A stretch of DNA of 64,000 nucleotides. Origin: Chlorophyllum brunneum. Its lineage: Eukaryota; Basidiomycota; Agaricomycetes; Agaricales; Agaricaceae. Below are positions 54,402 to 64,000 of the stretch, piece after piece (the stretch's first letter is position 1; the number at the start of each line of letters is the position of its first letter). The DNA lies in NCBI GenBank assembly GCA_963576785.1, contig OY756139.1, positions 2,914,001-2,978,000 of the forward strand, read 5' to 3'. A program made the position numbers and the translations under genes. The notes under the pieces were generated by a model. That model had not been told where the DNA came from. It made no database searches and saw nothing but the letters and a program-made list of their open reading frames with translations.

Positions 54402-55326
54402 TCAGTCAAGTGTTTGATTCAAGGATGGTAGGGTACTAACTTCCTTGGGGGTTAATGACCGCAGCTCTCCAGGCGACGCCACCTGGCCAGTGAGCGCATC
54501 GACACCAACCTCGACGGCGCGCATAATCTTGCCCTCGGTCGGATACCAGTAACGGATCTCATCGGGTATGACTTCAATAACGGATACGCGAGGATCCATA
54601 GCATCGCCCTTATGAATTCCATCTTTAAGGTCTCCGAACCAAGCTCCAGTACTGCTCATTTCTCATAAGTTAAATTCATAACCGGGTGTGGAGAGAAGAG
54701 ATTACCCTGTCGACCAATACTTCTTGGCTACGTCTCGGTCGTTGGTAACCTTAGCCTTGCCCGCAATACTATAGAAAAGGAAAGTCCGACGAGTGAATTG
54801 AAAGACTATCAATATAGAGAGAAAAAGGGGTGACGCACGAGGCCCAGGCGGTGGTACTGGGGTTCAAAAAAGCCACGTTGACGTTTCCGTCTTGTTTCAT
54901 TTCCTCGAATTTGTCCGAAACATTGTTGGCAATGAAAACGAATTTGAGTTCCTTGTCCTCTTTCGCTGCATCAAATAAGTTACCGGTATGTTGGGCAAGG
55001 ATGAGATTACGAATATACATACAGGAAGTAGGTGCCATGGCTCTGGAATGTAAATGTCCGTCCGTGGAGCGCGTGGTGAGCATCGCGGTCTCGGTCGAGG
55101 CTATAATCTCTTTCAAGCCTTTTGCGGCGCGTGGAGTGGGGCGAGGAGACAAAAGTAAAGGACCGAAGTTTTATTGAATAGTCGCGGAAGAAGGAAGAGA
55201 TGGTAAAATTAGCATATCACCACGCAGAAACATTGGGAGCGCAGTCAAGGTTAAACTCTTACCATCAATCTTCTCCTTCGTGCTGGCTGTGGTCATAGAA
55301 GCCTTGGCGGTGAAGGGATCAAGCAT
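54402..55326 (-). CDS. BLI-3-like FMN-binding split-barrel protein (pyridoxamine-phosphate-oxidase fold)
   Basis: Related to Neurospora bli-3, a blue-light-induced gene, and to general-stress FMN-binding proteins. The ATG at 55326 opens LDPFTAKASMTTASTKEKI. After a long intron of about 165 bases comes LKEIIASTETAMLTTRSTDG, then HLHSRAMAPTS. Further exons give ELKFVFIANNVSDKFEEM, VNVAFLNPSTTAWAS, IAGKAKVTNDRD, and the hallmark TGAWFGDLKDGIHKGD-PRVSVIEV. The end is LPSLNQTLD before TGA. About four introns. The protein is cytosolic with no signal peptide. The promoter carries two TGACGTC elements. Confidence 0.88.
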
Positions 55327-55411
55327 GTTTTTTGTGTGCTGCGTCGTGAGGTGTGTAATGGGAACGAGGGTGAAAGATAAGAACGCCAGGAAAGAGTTTT
55401 GGAAAGAAGGG

Positions 55412-55459
55412 TTATATAGGTTTTGTAGACTGACGTCGGTCAGTGGGGGATTGACGTCA
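55412..55459 (-). promoter_or_regulatory. TATA and two CRE-type elements of the BLI-3-like gene
   Basis: Reading toward the gene on the minus strand: TGACGTCA at 55452-55459, a second TGACGTC core inside the inverted repeat CTGAC-GTCG-GTCAG (55430-55443), then a TATATA about 85-90 bases before the ATG. CREs are bound by ATF/CREB bZIP factors in fungi. The pairing and spacing suggest stress- or light-linked control, which is inference. Confidence 0.5.
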
Positions 55460-55884
55460 TGGATTGGGTCAGAGGTACGGATGAAACTTTGGATTCACCG
55501 GTGGATGGTGCATAAGGGGGGTTATCAATTGTCTGGATTTTCCAGGTGCTAGTGTTGAGGTTGCGAGTTGTGGAGATTGGGCTGACGGGCTTGCTTCTGG
55601 AGGACGACGGCCAGTGATGATATAGATACACCAGTGGAGTGCTGGGAGTTATTTATAGACCAGGCAGCGTTTTATCGGTGTCTGGCACGGTCTTCATCAT
55701 CTTGATCAGTTTGATTTTGATTTTTGACACACAGAACCCAGTTTCGAGTGAGACAAAAGGCCAATGAGTGGGAATAGGTTGTCATCAGTACGCAGCAGAA
55801 ACTGAATTGTTGTTTTTCACTATCATTGCTCAGCGCCCAACCTCTTCTGTATCACTCGAGACACGAGACAGACAATTCTTCTCT

Positions 55885-56046
55885 TTAAAGCATGGTTGAC
55901 ATGTTGCCGTTGAAGTATTGACGGGTGGCTTTCACGTTGAACTTTTGATTCTCAGAAGCAACATACATTCGCTGTTGTTCGTAGTGCATGTAGGTCTTTC
56001 GGGGAGGGGGTGCAAAATATTGACAGAGCTTTGTGACAAGGCTCAT
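55885..56046 (-). CDS. Tentative 53-codon small protein
   Basis: Not recognised. The ATG at 56046 opens SLVTKLCQYFAPPPRKTY, followed by MHYEQQRMYVASENQKFN. The end is YFNGNMSTML before TAA. Composition is protein-like with no hydrophobic run, but the frame is short and nothing else supports it. It could be 3' untranslated sequence of Tim17. Confidence 0.22.
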   Translation of the reverse strand: MSLVTKLCQYFAPPPRKTYMHYEQQRMYVASENQKFNVKATRQYFNGNMSTML

Positions 56047-56533
56047 CTGTGCATCAAAGGCCACGGGGTGATGATATACGCCGCGGCTACGCACCACACG
56101 AAACAAAAAAACGACTCGACTACCATAGTTTCTGAGCGCTAGAGTCATGATAGTTCGCGGACTTTGAAATGATGTTAGGCACAGCAAGGAGCGAAGAATG
56201 TGACCAACCATACAAGTCGATGTCAGGTCCAGAACCCGGGGTACCTCGTTTTGATGTGAGCCAGGGATGCTGTGTGCGAATGATGAGAACCAAAGAAAAA
56301 AAGAATAATATATAGGCGAGGTATTAAGGCTGTATATGACATGTCTGGTGAATCTATCCAGTCCAGTGAGTGGTTGAGTGGAGGATGCTGTTGCGATGTA
56401 GGATACATCGTCATCATTAAGTGACAAGTTTTCATGCGGAGGCATGGTACCATGCAGGTGGAGGGTAGCAGAAAGCAGTAATAAGCAATCAAGTGCGAAA
56501 GTAGGATATGCATGTGGGTGGCGAGGACGTGTA

Positions 56534-57226
56534 CTAGGTCGACAAGGAAGATGTAGGTTGCTGTGGTGTCATTCCTGCTGGTACTGTGAAGAATTGGTGA
56601 GGACTTGTGGTACATCAAGGGCTGAGGGAGACATACGTGGTGCCATCTGTGGCCGGTTGCCTTCGCTGAAGACTCGTGAAATGAGGACACCAACACCTTC
56701 GAACACGCCTAATAGGATACCGCAGGCAATAGCAGAACCGAGTGCCGACCTGGGACCACCTGGAGGGAAGGACGTAAGTAAGGCGCTAACGCAGTCAAGG
56801 TGGACACACTTCGTGCAGCCAAGCAGCCACCAGTCATGAACCCCGAAAGGATAGCATTCCACGCGTCTTCTTTCTGCCGCCATCCTTTGATTGCACAGTC
56901 GAATGTTGAGAACATGCCACCCCATACGCCAAAGTTTCCGCCAGTCACGGGTGCTCTCGCTTTTATGGACGAGACGGCGCCGACGAGGCGTTCGCCCTAA
57001 AGAATGTGAGTGGACGACGCGAGGGAAGGAGTGGGCGGGGACCGTACTCGTGGTGAATTTCGGGCGCCCTTGATGCCATACCAAATGCCACCGCCGACGG
57101 CACCCATGGAGAATGCACCGCCAAAGTCGTTGAGGATAACCCAGGGGCTGGAAGGGGTGAGCAGCGGGGGCAGGCAGGGGAGGGTGTGACATACCATGGG
57201 TCGCGGGTGTGGTCAGCGTGGGCCAT
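56534..57226 (-). CDS. tim17: Tim17, subunit of the TIM23 mitochondrial import complex
   Basis: Tim17 forms the inner-membrane path for presequence proteins. The ATG at 57226 opens AHADHTRDP. An intron inside the codon of the following Cys (GTATGTC...CCTTCCAG) gives [15 protein letters not shown]. Next come [19 protein letters not shown], then [38 protein letters not shown], and [20 protein letters not shown]. Four glycine-rich membrane helices fit the family. The last exon, after GTATGTC near 56635, adds [16 protein letters not shown] and TAG at 56534. It is divergent from the CDCA7-like gene with only 108 bases between start codons. Confidence 0.95.
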
Positions 57227-57334
57227 GGTTGGTGAGAGGAGAGAGTCGCGGCGTGAAACTTTTTTCTGGGGGAGCACGTGTGTGGAGTCACGTGTGTGTT
57301 AACGCGAGATCTACTGTTGAGGTGAGGAGTGCCG
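57227..57334. promoter_or_regulatory. Bidirectional promoter with paired CACGTG E-boxes
   Basis: Only 108 bases separate the two start codons. Two CACGTG motifs lie at 57275-57280 and 57289-57294, 14 bases apart start to start, both followed by TGTG. This is the binding site of Cbf1/bHLH factors in fungi. Use by both genes is inferred. Confidence 0.6.
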
Positions 57335-60300
57335 ATGTCTCTTGCCATGACTGACTCTCCACGGCCTCTCCCCCACCCCCGGCCGGCCCTCCCAGCGCAC
57401 CCAGCCCCCGCCGCCCGCCTCTCCCCGCCCGCCTCGCCCCGCCACGTGCCGCTCTCGCCCCTCCAGGAAAACACGGTCGTGTCGAGACCGACGATGGCGT
57501 CGTCCCCGTCCCTCAAGCGCAGACCCGACGACCTCGACGACCCCGCCCCCGCCCAGCAGAAACGACCCAGAACGTCCATACCCTCCGTCATCATCACCCT
57601 CAAACCCCTCAAGCAGAAGCCCTTCGCGTCCGCCCCCATTCCAATGCCCAACGCATGCCCAGACTATCCCAACGGCTTCGTATACTGCCACCAGTGCAGC
57701 AAGAAACGCGATGTCACAGGTATGCTCTCTCTCTCTCTCTGCCGCCTGGTCTGATCCCGCCTCCAAGACGCCATCCAGTGCACCTTCCTAGAACTGCCAC
57801 AGAGTGCGAAGGACAAGGAAAAGGAAAAGGATCCAGAAAAGGACAAAGGCAAGGAAAAGGACAGGGACAAACCCCCTCGCCACCGCCGTTGTGTCGCCAA
57901 GTTTTGTAAATTCTGCCTCAAGAACCGCTACGACCAGGAATTCGATGACGTCGTCAACGCCTCTCGGAGCAGGAAAAAGGAGCCTGGCCACATCGACTCT
58001 GCAGGCTACATCTACAAGTCCGTGCCCTCCCATCATCCTCCCCGCCAGCCTACTAAGAACCAGTACAGGTGTCCCAAATGCTGCGATACATGCAATTGCC
58101 CAAGATGCCGCAAATCTAAAGGCCTGGAGCCCATGGGGTCCGTCACTTCTGTCCCTTCCTCCCATCATTCACACTCATGTCCCCCAAAACAGGAGCGCGG
58201 GAACAATTCGTCACCCCCCACCCGAACCCATACCCAAACCCTCCGCCGCCACAAAGTCGAAAGCAGATCGCAAGTCCAAGAAACATACCGCCGGAGACTC
58301 TGCTTCTACAGCCAAGGGAGCCAAACCCATCAGGAAACCCAAACCAAAGCCTCTCCCTATTGTGAAATGGACCTCGGTTCCCCTTCGCCTCTCTTTAGAG
58401 GACGCCGAGGCCAGGTTCCATATCCGCGAATTTGTTCTCCGGTTCGCAGACCTCTTTGAGCCGAGTTTACCCAGGACAAATTTGGAGGAACTCGAAGAGA
58501 TTGGTGGTGGACGGCATCAAGGCCGTGATGAAGACGACGAAATGGCCAGCTGGGTCAGCGAATTCTGCGTCAAATCTATCATCGTCGGTCTCCTCAACCT
58601 CCTCGCCAAGGAACTCCAAGGCACTCTCGGAACGGTATGTATACCCCGTATTAGTATCTTTTATTGTTCTTTTTGAACCACTCTCTACAGGCTATCAAGT
58701 TAGCTATCAAGGAGATTCGCAACCTCGGCGTCAACCTCAATAAAATTTGGCCAGTCCTTGCTTCCCTACGCGATTCCCCTCCAGCTCCAGATCCTCTACT
58801 CAACCTCCCGCCTTCGTCTCTTCCTGGTTCACCCTTTCCTTTTACGTTTACATTTCCTGATCCACTACCACCCCCTGCATCCCACGACATCCGTGCAATC
58901 CGAAGTACACGTACTCATGCCGCACACGACGGCAATAACCTACACATTGCATATTCAGCCCAAATGATACCCGTGGTTGAAGCGTTGATTGAAGATGTGT
59001 TGTTGACTGGTGCAGTGAGAGAGGAGTTAGAAGTTGGTGTGAGGGAAGGTTTGAAGGAAACGATTAAAGAGCAGAAGGAGGCTCTTAAACGCGAGGCAGA
59101 GAGGTGGGAAGTTGTTAGGAAGGGAATGGAGACGCATGTCAAAGCTAAGGTTCAGATACTCGAGGTACGAATCTACACACCCGGTCCGCAGTATGAACTA
59201 ACTTGTTCTCTACCTCAGAACCGCGCAAAACGCGAATACCACAAACGTAAACTAACCTCTCTCGAAAGCTCTATCAAAGTCCTCTTTCCGAAATACACTC
59301 CTCGCCTCACGCCACTAGGAACAGACATGGAGGACCGTGTATATTGGATTCTCTCACCAGGTGTTTCCGAGCGTGAAGCTGCTCAGGATTTTATTCTCTC
59401 TTGTTCGAGTGATGATAAACTCGTTAAGAGTAATGGTGGTGCGAAGAGGATTTTGGTTAAGAAGGCAAAGGTGCTGACGGGTGAGGAGAGAGTTGAGATG
59501 AGGTCGTGGAGCTGGTTTTTGGCTGTGTGGGGGAGGAAACCTGGGGATGCAGCGGGGAATGTGAAGGCGGTGGCAAAGCCAAAAATGAATGGGAGTGGGA
59601 GCGTGAAGTTGAAGATCAAGGTGAATGCACAGGGTCCAAGACAACCAAAGGGGAAGAAACAAAAGAGCGGAAGTGATGAAGAAATGGATGTTGATAATAC
59701 CGATGAAGATGTGGAAATGGGTCATGGTTCCGATGGTTCCGACCAGGGGCCTTCTACTTCTCTGTCGGATTCAACAACGGATTCGGAGAGCGATAATGAC
59801 AATGACAATGACAATTCCATTCAAAGCTCTTTTTCGGAGGAGGAAGAGGAAGACAGAGAGCAATGGTGGGGGTTTTACGACCCCCTCGAAATTCTCAAAC
59901 TTTCCGACTGGATCGCTATGAAAGCAGGATTAGACGAAGAGTCTGGTGATTTACCACTCACTACTGCCGTTCTTTTACCTTCACCCTCTCATAATCATCA
60001 TCATCATATTCATACCTCCTCGGACAAGGACGAACGAGACGATTCTCGTGCATCATCATCCACAGCTACACTCAACGGCACACCTTCTATTATCACCAAC
60101 GGTTCATTATCTCACATGAACGGAAATGGAAAAAGTCGAGATACGAGCGTAACCGCTGTTTCTTCCACCGCCACCGTGTCACGCGCGAATAGTAGTGGTG
60201 ATGCGAAAGCACAGTTGAAGAATTTGGTGGAAGAAATGAGAAATTTTGCAGGATTGTTGGAGTGGAGGTGTGTAGAGGATAAGTACGAGGTTGTGTTGAA

Positions 60301-60433
60301 GGATTTAGAGGCTGCTGCTGGGGGTGCGTATAATGTGAGCGGAAGTAGGAGTGGAAGCGTGAATGGGAGTGTTGGAAATGGGAAGGGTAAAGCGAAAGAA
60401 AGGGAGAGGGAGAGTACGAGTGGATCTGTATAA
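57335..60433 (+). CDS. CDCA7-like protein with zf-4CXXC_R1 zinc finger
   Basis: CDCA7 proteins recruit the HELLS/LSH remodeller to chromatin in DNA methylation control. Near residue 110 a cysteine-rich domain begins: CHQCSKKRDVTDAIQC, then CVAKFCKFCLKNRYDQEF, then CPKCCDTCNCPRCRKSKG. These are the paired Cys of zf-4CXXC_R1. Between the first pairs is a Lys/Glu/Asp-rich insert. After it come helical segments (LEDAEARFHIREFVLRFADLF; VSEFCVKSIIVGLLNLLA) like a DDT/WHIM region. A coiled coil and a YWILSPGVSEREAAQDF segment follow. The C-terminal third is acidic and low-complexity, with Asp-Asn and His runs. The end is STSGSV before TAA. The first ATG at 57335 and one at 57347 are both possible. 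About six introns. Confidence 0.85.
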
Positions 60434-61666
60434 CTTGGACGGGACCTGGTGGACGCCCCCTGAAATTTTTTAATGAGTTGGTTTTTGTGTTTGATTATGA
60501 GTCTTTATGGAGGTTAACTCCTCTTTACATTCGTATTCTCTCTCTTCGGCTTCCTTTACATGCCACTGCATTAATACCTAGTCCCTTTTGCAGCTTCTTT
60601 GGGTTTGTATTACGTTAGTACCCCCTCCCCAATATCACGACATCCGAGAATTTCTTTTTCGATTACGAGCATACATAATTACCTTTACTTGAACGGCATA
60701 ACTCTACTAGGCATAGATCTTTTTTTTTGACCTTTCGGATCCCCTTTTTTTTCTCCGCTTTGTTTTCCTCTTTTTCGTTTTGTGATCTATTGGCTATACC
60801 ACTACTTTTTAAAAAAAACTGTTGTGTTGAGTACGTTTATGTTTGTATATAATCTTATTTTTCGTTTTGAAGGATTAGGTTAATGTGATTGGATCCTGTG
60901 GGTAAGGGTATACTATCCTTCAAGGCAATACGAGATCCCCTAGTCAATTACTCCCAGAACAGCGCAGACTTGATTCTTGGGGTCACCTAGTAACATAATA
61001 TATATGAGATACGACTGGTCCAGAGTGTGCATACACACGCACTGATGGAGATGAGAGGAAAGGCCAGTGATCGTTGCTCTCGTGAGTATCAGATAATATT
61101 TGGAAGACCATTGTGCCCGCAATGAGTACGTGAGTTTGAACGAGTTGAGTTAAAGGCGTACAATAACGTGAAGAGAGTCAAGGTCAGTAGCAAATCTAAA
61201 AGCTGGACCGTACTGAATTTTATCTTATGACAATGATCACTTGGGATCAGGTTGTGTAACAGCGAGTAGATAACGGAGTAATGACATGCTTATTCGTAAC
61301 TGTTTCCCTATGCATTGGGAATCAAGTAAACGCATCGGATAGAAACGTTGGGTATATACTCGTGGGGAGCGGTGATTGTTGCTGGCATAGTTCGAAGGGG
61401 GAACTGAGAGGAGATTATATGGTGTCCCATCATGATAGATGGCGTCTATTGCATGAGTCCAGTCTGACACGTCATGATCCTCAAATTCGATGCCGAGGCG
61501 AAATGAACGAATAATATTGGTGAGGTAGCAGGGTTGATAGACGATTGATGAATAAGTGCTCTCCTCCACATTCAACTTTAAATTTGCTTAATCAAAAAGG
61601 ATATTAAATTCATGGGGGGTACATGTAAGGGCATACTAGAGAAGACAGCAGATATCGTCAAGTCCT
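60434..61666. other. Intergenic region, 1.2 kb, T-rich
   Basis: Downstream flanks of two convergent genes, with several T and A homopolymer runs at 60720-60820. A 112-codon minus-strand open frame (61237-61575) has no recognised domain and is left out. Confidence 0.5.
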
Positions 61667-62448
61667 CTAAAACTTGGCATCGAGGAGGCGTTTTCCCGCG
61701 ATGTAAGCGGAGGCGAGTGCGAGGACTATGTGAATGTATCAGTTGAAATACCGCGACTATTGAATACGCGTGACTTACGCATGTTGCTCATGAACCCAAG
61801 GCTACCTCCATATCGGGCTCTCTACATACGTCAAAAATTATTGGTCGTACTGTGTATAGTTGAATTACTACGTGCCTTTTTGGGATCACCACTCAAGTAG
61901 CCCATGGTGTAGGGGATGCGAGTGACGGCCCAGAACGTGCAGACGCCAGCAGCGAGGAAGGGATACTGGAGCCCAGTAATCGCTGTGCTAAGAAGCTGTC
62001 AGTTTAGCTGGATGACATCAAGGGAATGGTGTAGTACCTCAGTGCAATAAGCGGAATACCTTCCAGGGTGTTTTGGTGTGCACCTGAAGTCCATCTTCAT
62101 TCAACCCGGAAAGCTGCACATAAAGTTAGGAACATACGTTGTGCGCAGTTGAAAAGGTGAGCATCTCTGGAAGCTTCTACTTGTTTACTGTCGGCGTACA
62201 CTGGTGGATTTGTTTTAGAACAGCACTGGAGTCAACAAAAGGGTGAACCGCACTCTGAGGATAGTCGATCTTTGCGCGTTTCCTATACCTCCCGACAACA
62301 GCGATTTGAACCCATGAAACAAGGGCTGGGAGTGATAGTGCAGCAACAACATAGTGGTAACTATGCCAGGAGCCAGCAATCAACAGGACCTCTCAGTGGG
62401 CAATCAGGATTGGACATACTCGCTGGGGATAGTAAACGTAGCAGCCAT
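61667..62448 (-). CDS. MAPEG protein, microsomal glutathione S-transferase 3-like
   Basis: A small integral ER-membrane enzyme, glutathione transferase or peroxidase in known relatives. The ATG at 62448 opens AATFTIPS. An intron (GTATGTCC...GGCATAG) joins to DYHYVVAALSLPALVSWVQI, then RKRAKIDYPQMYAD. The family signature FNCAQRAHQNTLEGIPLIAL spans an intron near 62137. Further helices follow (VCTFWAVTRIPYTMGYLSGDPKK, RARYGGSLGFMSNM, LALASAYIAG). The end is KRLLDAKF before TAG. Four membrane helices fit the family. A TATATATATA at 62531-62540 lies about 83 bases upstream. Confidence 0.9.
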
Positions 62449-62943
62449 TCTGGAAGTCGCCTTGGGTTTTCAATGAAGATTTGAGGAACGAGAAAGGGAG
62501 ATGAGAAGTTTTGGGGTAGGTGTATGTCGATATATATATAGTCGGATAGTTAGGGAACGCGTCAACAAGCCGGCAATCAGATAGAGCGACGCGCGTCATG
62601 ATTCGGGTTCGATGTTGGGATGAATGGATCAATACTGAATGTCGATCAGTCAGCAGGCGCCGGTGAACGAGGGGTGAACGGATTCTGAGGATGCTCGACT
62701 GCAGAGACTCGTAAGGCTGATTTAGTCACAGAGCGAAGGATTAGAAAGCTTCGTACTCACCAAGGTAACACAATTGACACGACGTGTAAAATCGCGGCAA
62801 CACGGCAGTGAGACGCGTCATTGCGTCAGATGCATCCCAATTGGTTTATCACGGTCCTTGAAAGTCGGTGTTCAAGGGATGATTTAGGCGCGATTAATGC
62901 ATAGGCCCGATGTTTGTTGAAGCGCCAAACGTGGCGTGTTGTG
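62449..62943. other. Intergenic region, 0.5 kb
   Basis: Promoter of the MAPEG gene (TATATATATA at 62531-62540) and downstream flank of sws1. No gene supported. Confidence 0.5.
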
Positions 62944-63575
62944 CTACGCAGCACCAAGCCCACGGTTTGTGTTTCCCCCATCTTCGTCCTTTGGCGGATA
63001 CTGCCGTATGTAAAGAGCGGCAAGATCATTGGGATCCATTTCGCGTTCCACACAAGCTGATAAGCGATCCGCCAAGCGAGTGGAAAGAATATGTTTGCAC
63101 TGAAAATTTATCTTAGTGGAGGAGGGGATAAAGACGGAACCAGAAGACAAACCATGACATGGTTCTTCTGCTGAAGAACGTAGTGAATGAAGGCCGGGCA
63201 ACTACAAAAATAAGGATATTCGGTATTGCTAACATCGAGAAGGACCTGGTAGGTGCCATTGGATCCTATGACTTCGTACTCGGTATGTCCCCATGCAGTG
63301 GTATACTTCAGAACTGGGCAAACGACCATGAGCACCTAGAAATCATCATTGAGCAAACCAGTTACCATTTCCTCGATCTATTAGATCCAGTGCCCCAATA
63401 ACGGTTTGCTCCGGGAACGCATTCTGAAGACGATAAAGGTCGTCGTCTGTGACTGGTTTGTTCGTTAGAGGAATTAATGCGATGCCTGCGGTACATGGGA
63501 CGGACGATCTCGGTCTTTCACTAGATCAATCACAGCATTTGCAATTTTCAAAGGTTCTAGAAGCGAGCCCGCCAT
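62944..63575 (-). CDS. Sws1/ZSWIM7-like SWIM zinc-finger protein
   Basis: Sws1 with a Rad51 paralog forms the Shu complex that promotes homologous recombination. The ATG at 63575 opens AGSLLEPLKIANAVIDLVKDRD. An intron with a GTCCGT donor then gives LTDDDLYRLQNAFPEQTV, then ALDLIDRGNVLKYTTAW. The SWIM motif is CSCPAF...CKH, split by an intron, in FCSCPAFIHYVLQQKNHVM then CKHILSTRLADR. The end is TNRGLGAA before TAG at 62944. The first intron's donor is weak; it was picked for frame and because it restores the common DxLT start of the second exon. It is divergent from trm11 with 142 bases between the starts. Confidence 0.85.
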
Positions 63576-63717
63576 TCCCTTGCAACTGTTTAAACGAAGA
63601 TATCCATATGACAGAGGGACTGAACTACAATGTCGATGGGTTATTTGCACCCGTGATATACGGCAGTCCCCGAGATTCCCTCAGAAAATGATTTCAGGAT
63701 TTCGAGCGAATCATACA
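63576..63717. promoter_or_regulatory. Bidirectional promoter of sws1 and trm11
   Basis: A 142-base gap between divergent start codons. No clear TATA seen. Confidence 0.45.
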
Positions 63718-64000
63718 ATGAGAGCGCGCTATCTCATAGCCTTTGCACAATCTCACAGCGACTTCAGACTTCCTGAACTACATTCAATTTCTGAACTTCA
63801 TGGTTTTCAAGTCCACCTACCAGATGAACCCGACACATCGAGGCCGTTTATGGTCGTGGAGCTTGAGGACGAGCAGCACGCTTTGGTTCTGGCGAGAAGA
63901 TGTATTCTGATCAAGTAATGCGATCTTCGGTCTTGAAAGTCACGCAATTGAAAATCTCATTACTGGGTTTTTCCAAGGTCAATATCCGAATTTTACGCAC
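63718..64000 (+). CDS. trm11: Trm11, tRNA (guanine-10-N2) methyltransferase catalytic subunit (5' part)
   Basis: Trm11 with Trm112 makes m2G10 in tRNA. The ATG at 63718 opens RARYLIAFAQSHSDFRLPEL, then HSISELHGF and FMVVELEDEQHALVLARRCILIK, the start of the family's N-terminal (THUMP-like) region. The exon ends at 63914, a 63-base intron (63915-63977, GTAATG...TTCCAAG) follows, and the next exon begins SISEFYA, as in other Trm11 proteins. The gene runs off the window's end, so the catalytic NPPF-type motif is not visible. The upstream open frame to 63580 has no ATG that fits the family start. Confidence 0.88.

Larger units (their letters stand above)
55327..56533. other. Intergenic region, 1.2 kb
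   Basis: Lies between the BLI-3-like start and the Tim17 stop. Besides the CRE/TATA cluster it has one tentative small reading frame (55885-56046, minus strand). A TATATA-like element lies near 56308-56315. Confidence 0.45.

Noticed and set aside
56569..57651. 360-codon minus-strand frame across tim17
   Set aside because: It reads through Tim17 introns in the wrong frame and then through the antisense of the CDCA7-like N-terminus.

Overview
The window is nuclear DNA of a filamentous basidiomycete, most likely an Agaricomycete mushroom-former. Almost every gene is cut by several short introns of about 45-65 bases with GT...AG ends and CTNAC-like branch sites. Coding and non-coding strands are mixed without operons. 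The protein families are typical of that group: chitin synthase, GPI-type aspartic protease, copper radical oxidase, GH92 mannosidase, kinases with an HGDL catalytic loop, and a seven-helix Agaricomycete membrane family. I found no convincing tRNA, rRNA, CRISPR array or transposon. All exon borders below were read by eye from splice signals and reading frame, so individual junctions may be off by a few bases.

Left part (1-21 kb): a chitin synthase and a GPI-anchored aspartic protease lie on the minus strand. On the plus strand follow a single-pass coiled-coil protein with an exact 120-base internal duplication and a HIT zinc-finger protein of the snoRNP assembly type. Next comes a plus-strand run of four small paralogous genes (12.8-16.5 kb) with a shared C-terminal hydrophobic tract rich in regularly spaced glycine. 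A PAQR/HlyIII receptor-like protein and a peptidyl-tRNA hydrolase are divergently arranged after them.

Middle part (21-47 kb): a secreted GH92 alpha-mannosidase, a long membrane-anchored Pro/Gln-rich protein, a full-length ABCC transporter, and a gene that appears to fuse an AIG1-like P-loop GTPase domain to a TKL-type protein kinase. A Baeyer-Villiger-type flavin monooxygenase, an atypical kinase that may be inactive, and a glyoxal-oxidase-like copper radical oxidase complete this part.

Right part (48-64 kb) is gene-dense and largely housekeeping: a seven-helix membrane protein, Rad9 (9-1-1 clamp), an F-box/LRR-like protein, a BLI-3-like flavin-binding protein, Tim17, a CDCA7-like zinc-finger protein, an MGST3-like MAPEG protein, Sws1 (SWIM, recombination) and the 5' end of Trm11. 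Several of these pairs share very short divergent promoters (108 and 142 bases).

Most noteworthy: the four-gene glycine-heptad family with a conserved N-proximal Trp motif and, in two members, a conserved last intron; the GTPase-kinase fusion; and a kinase-like protein with no evident ATP-binding lysine.
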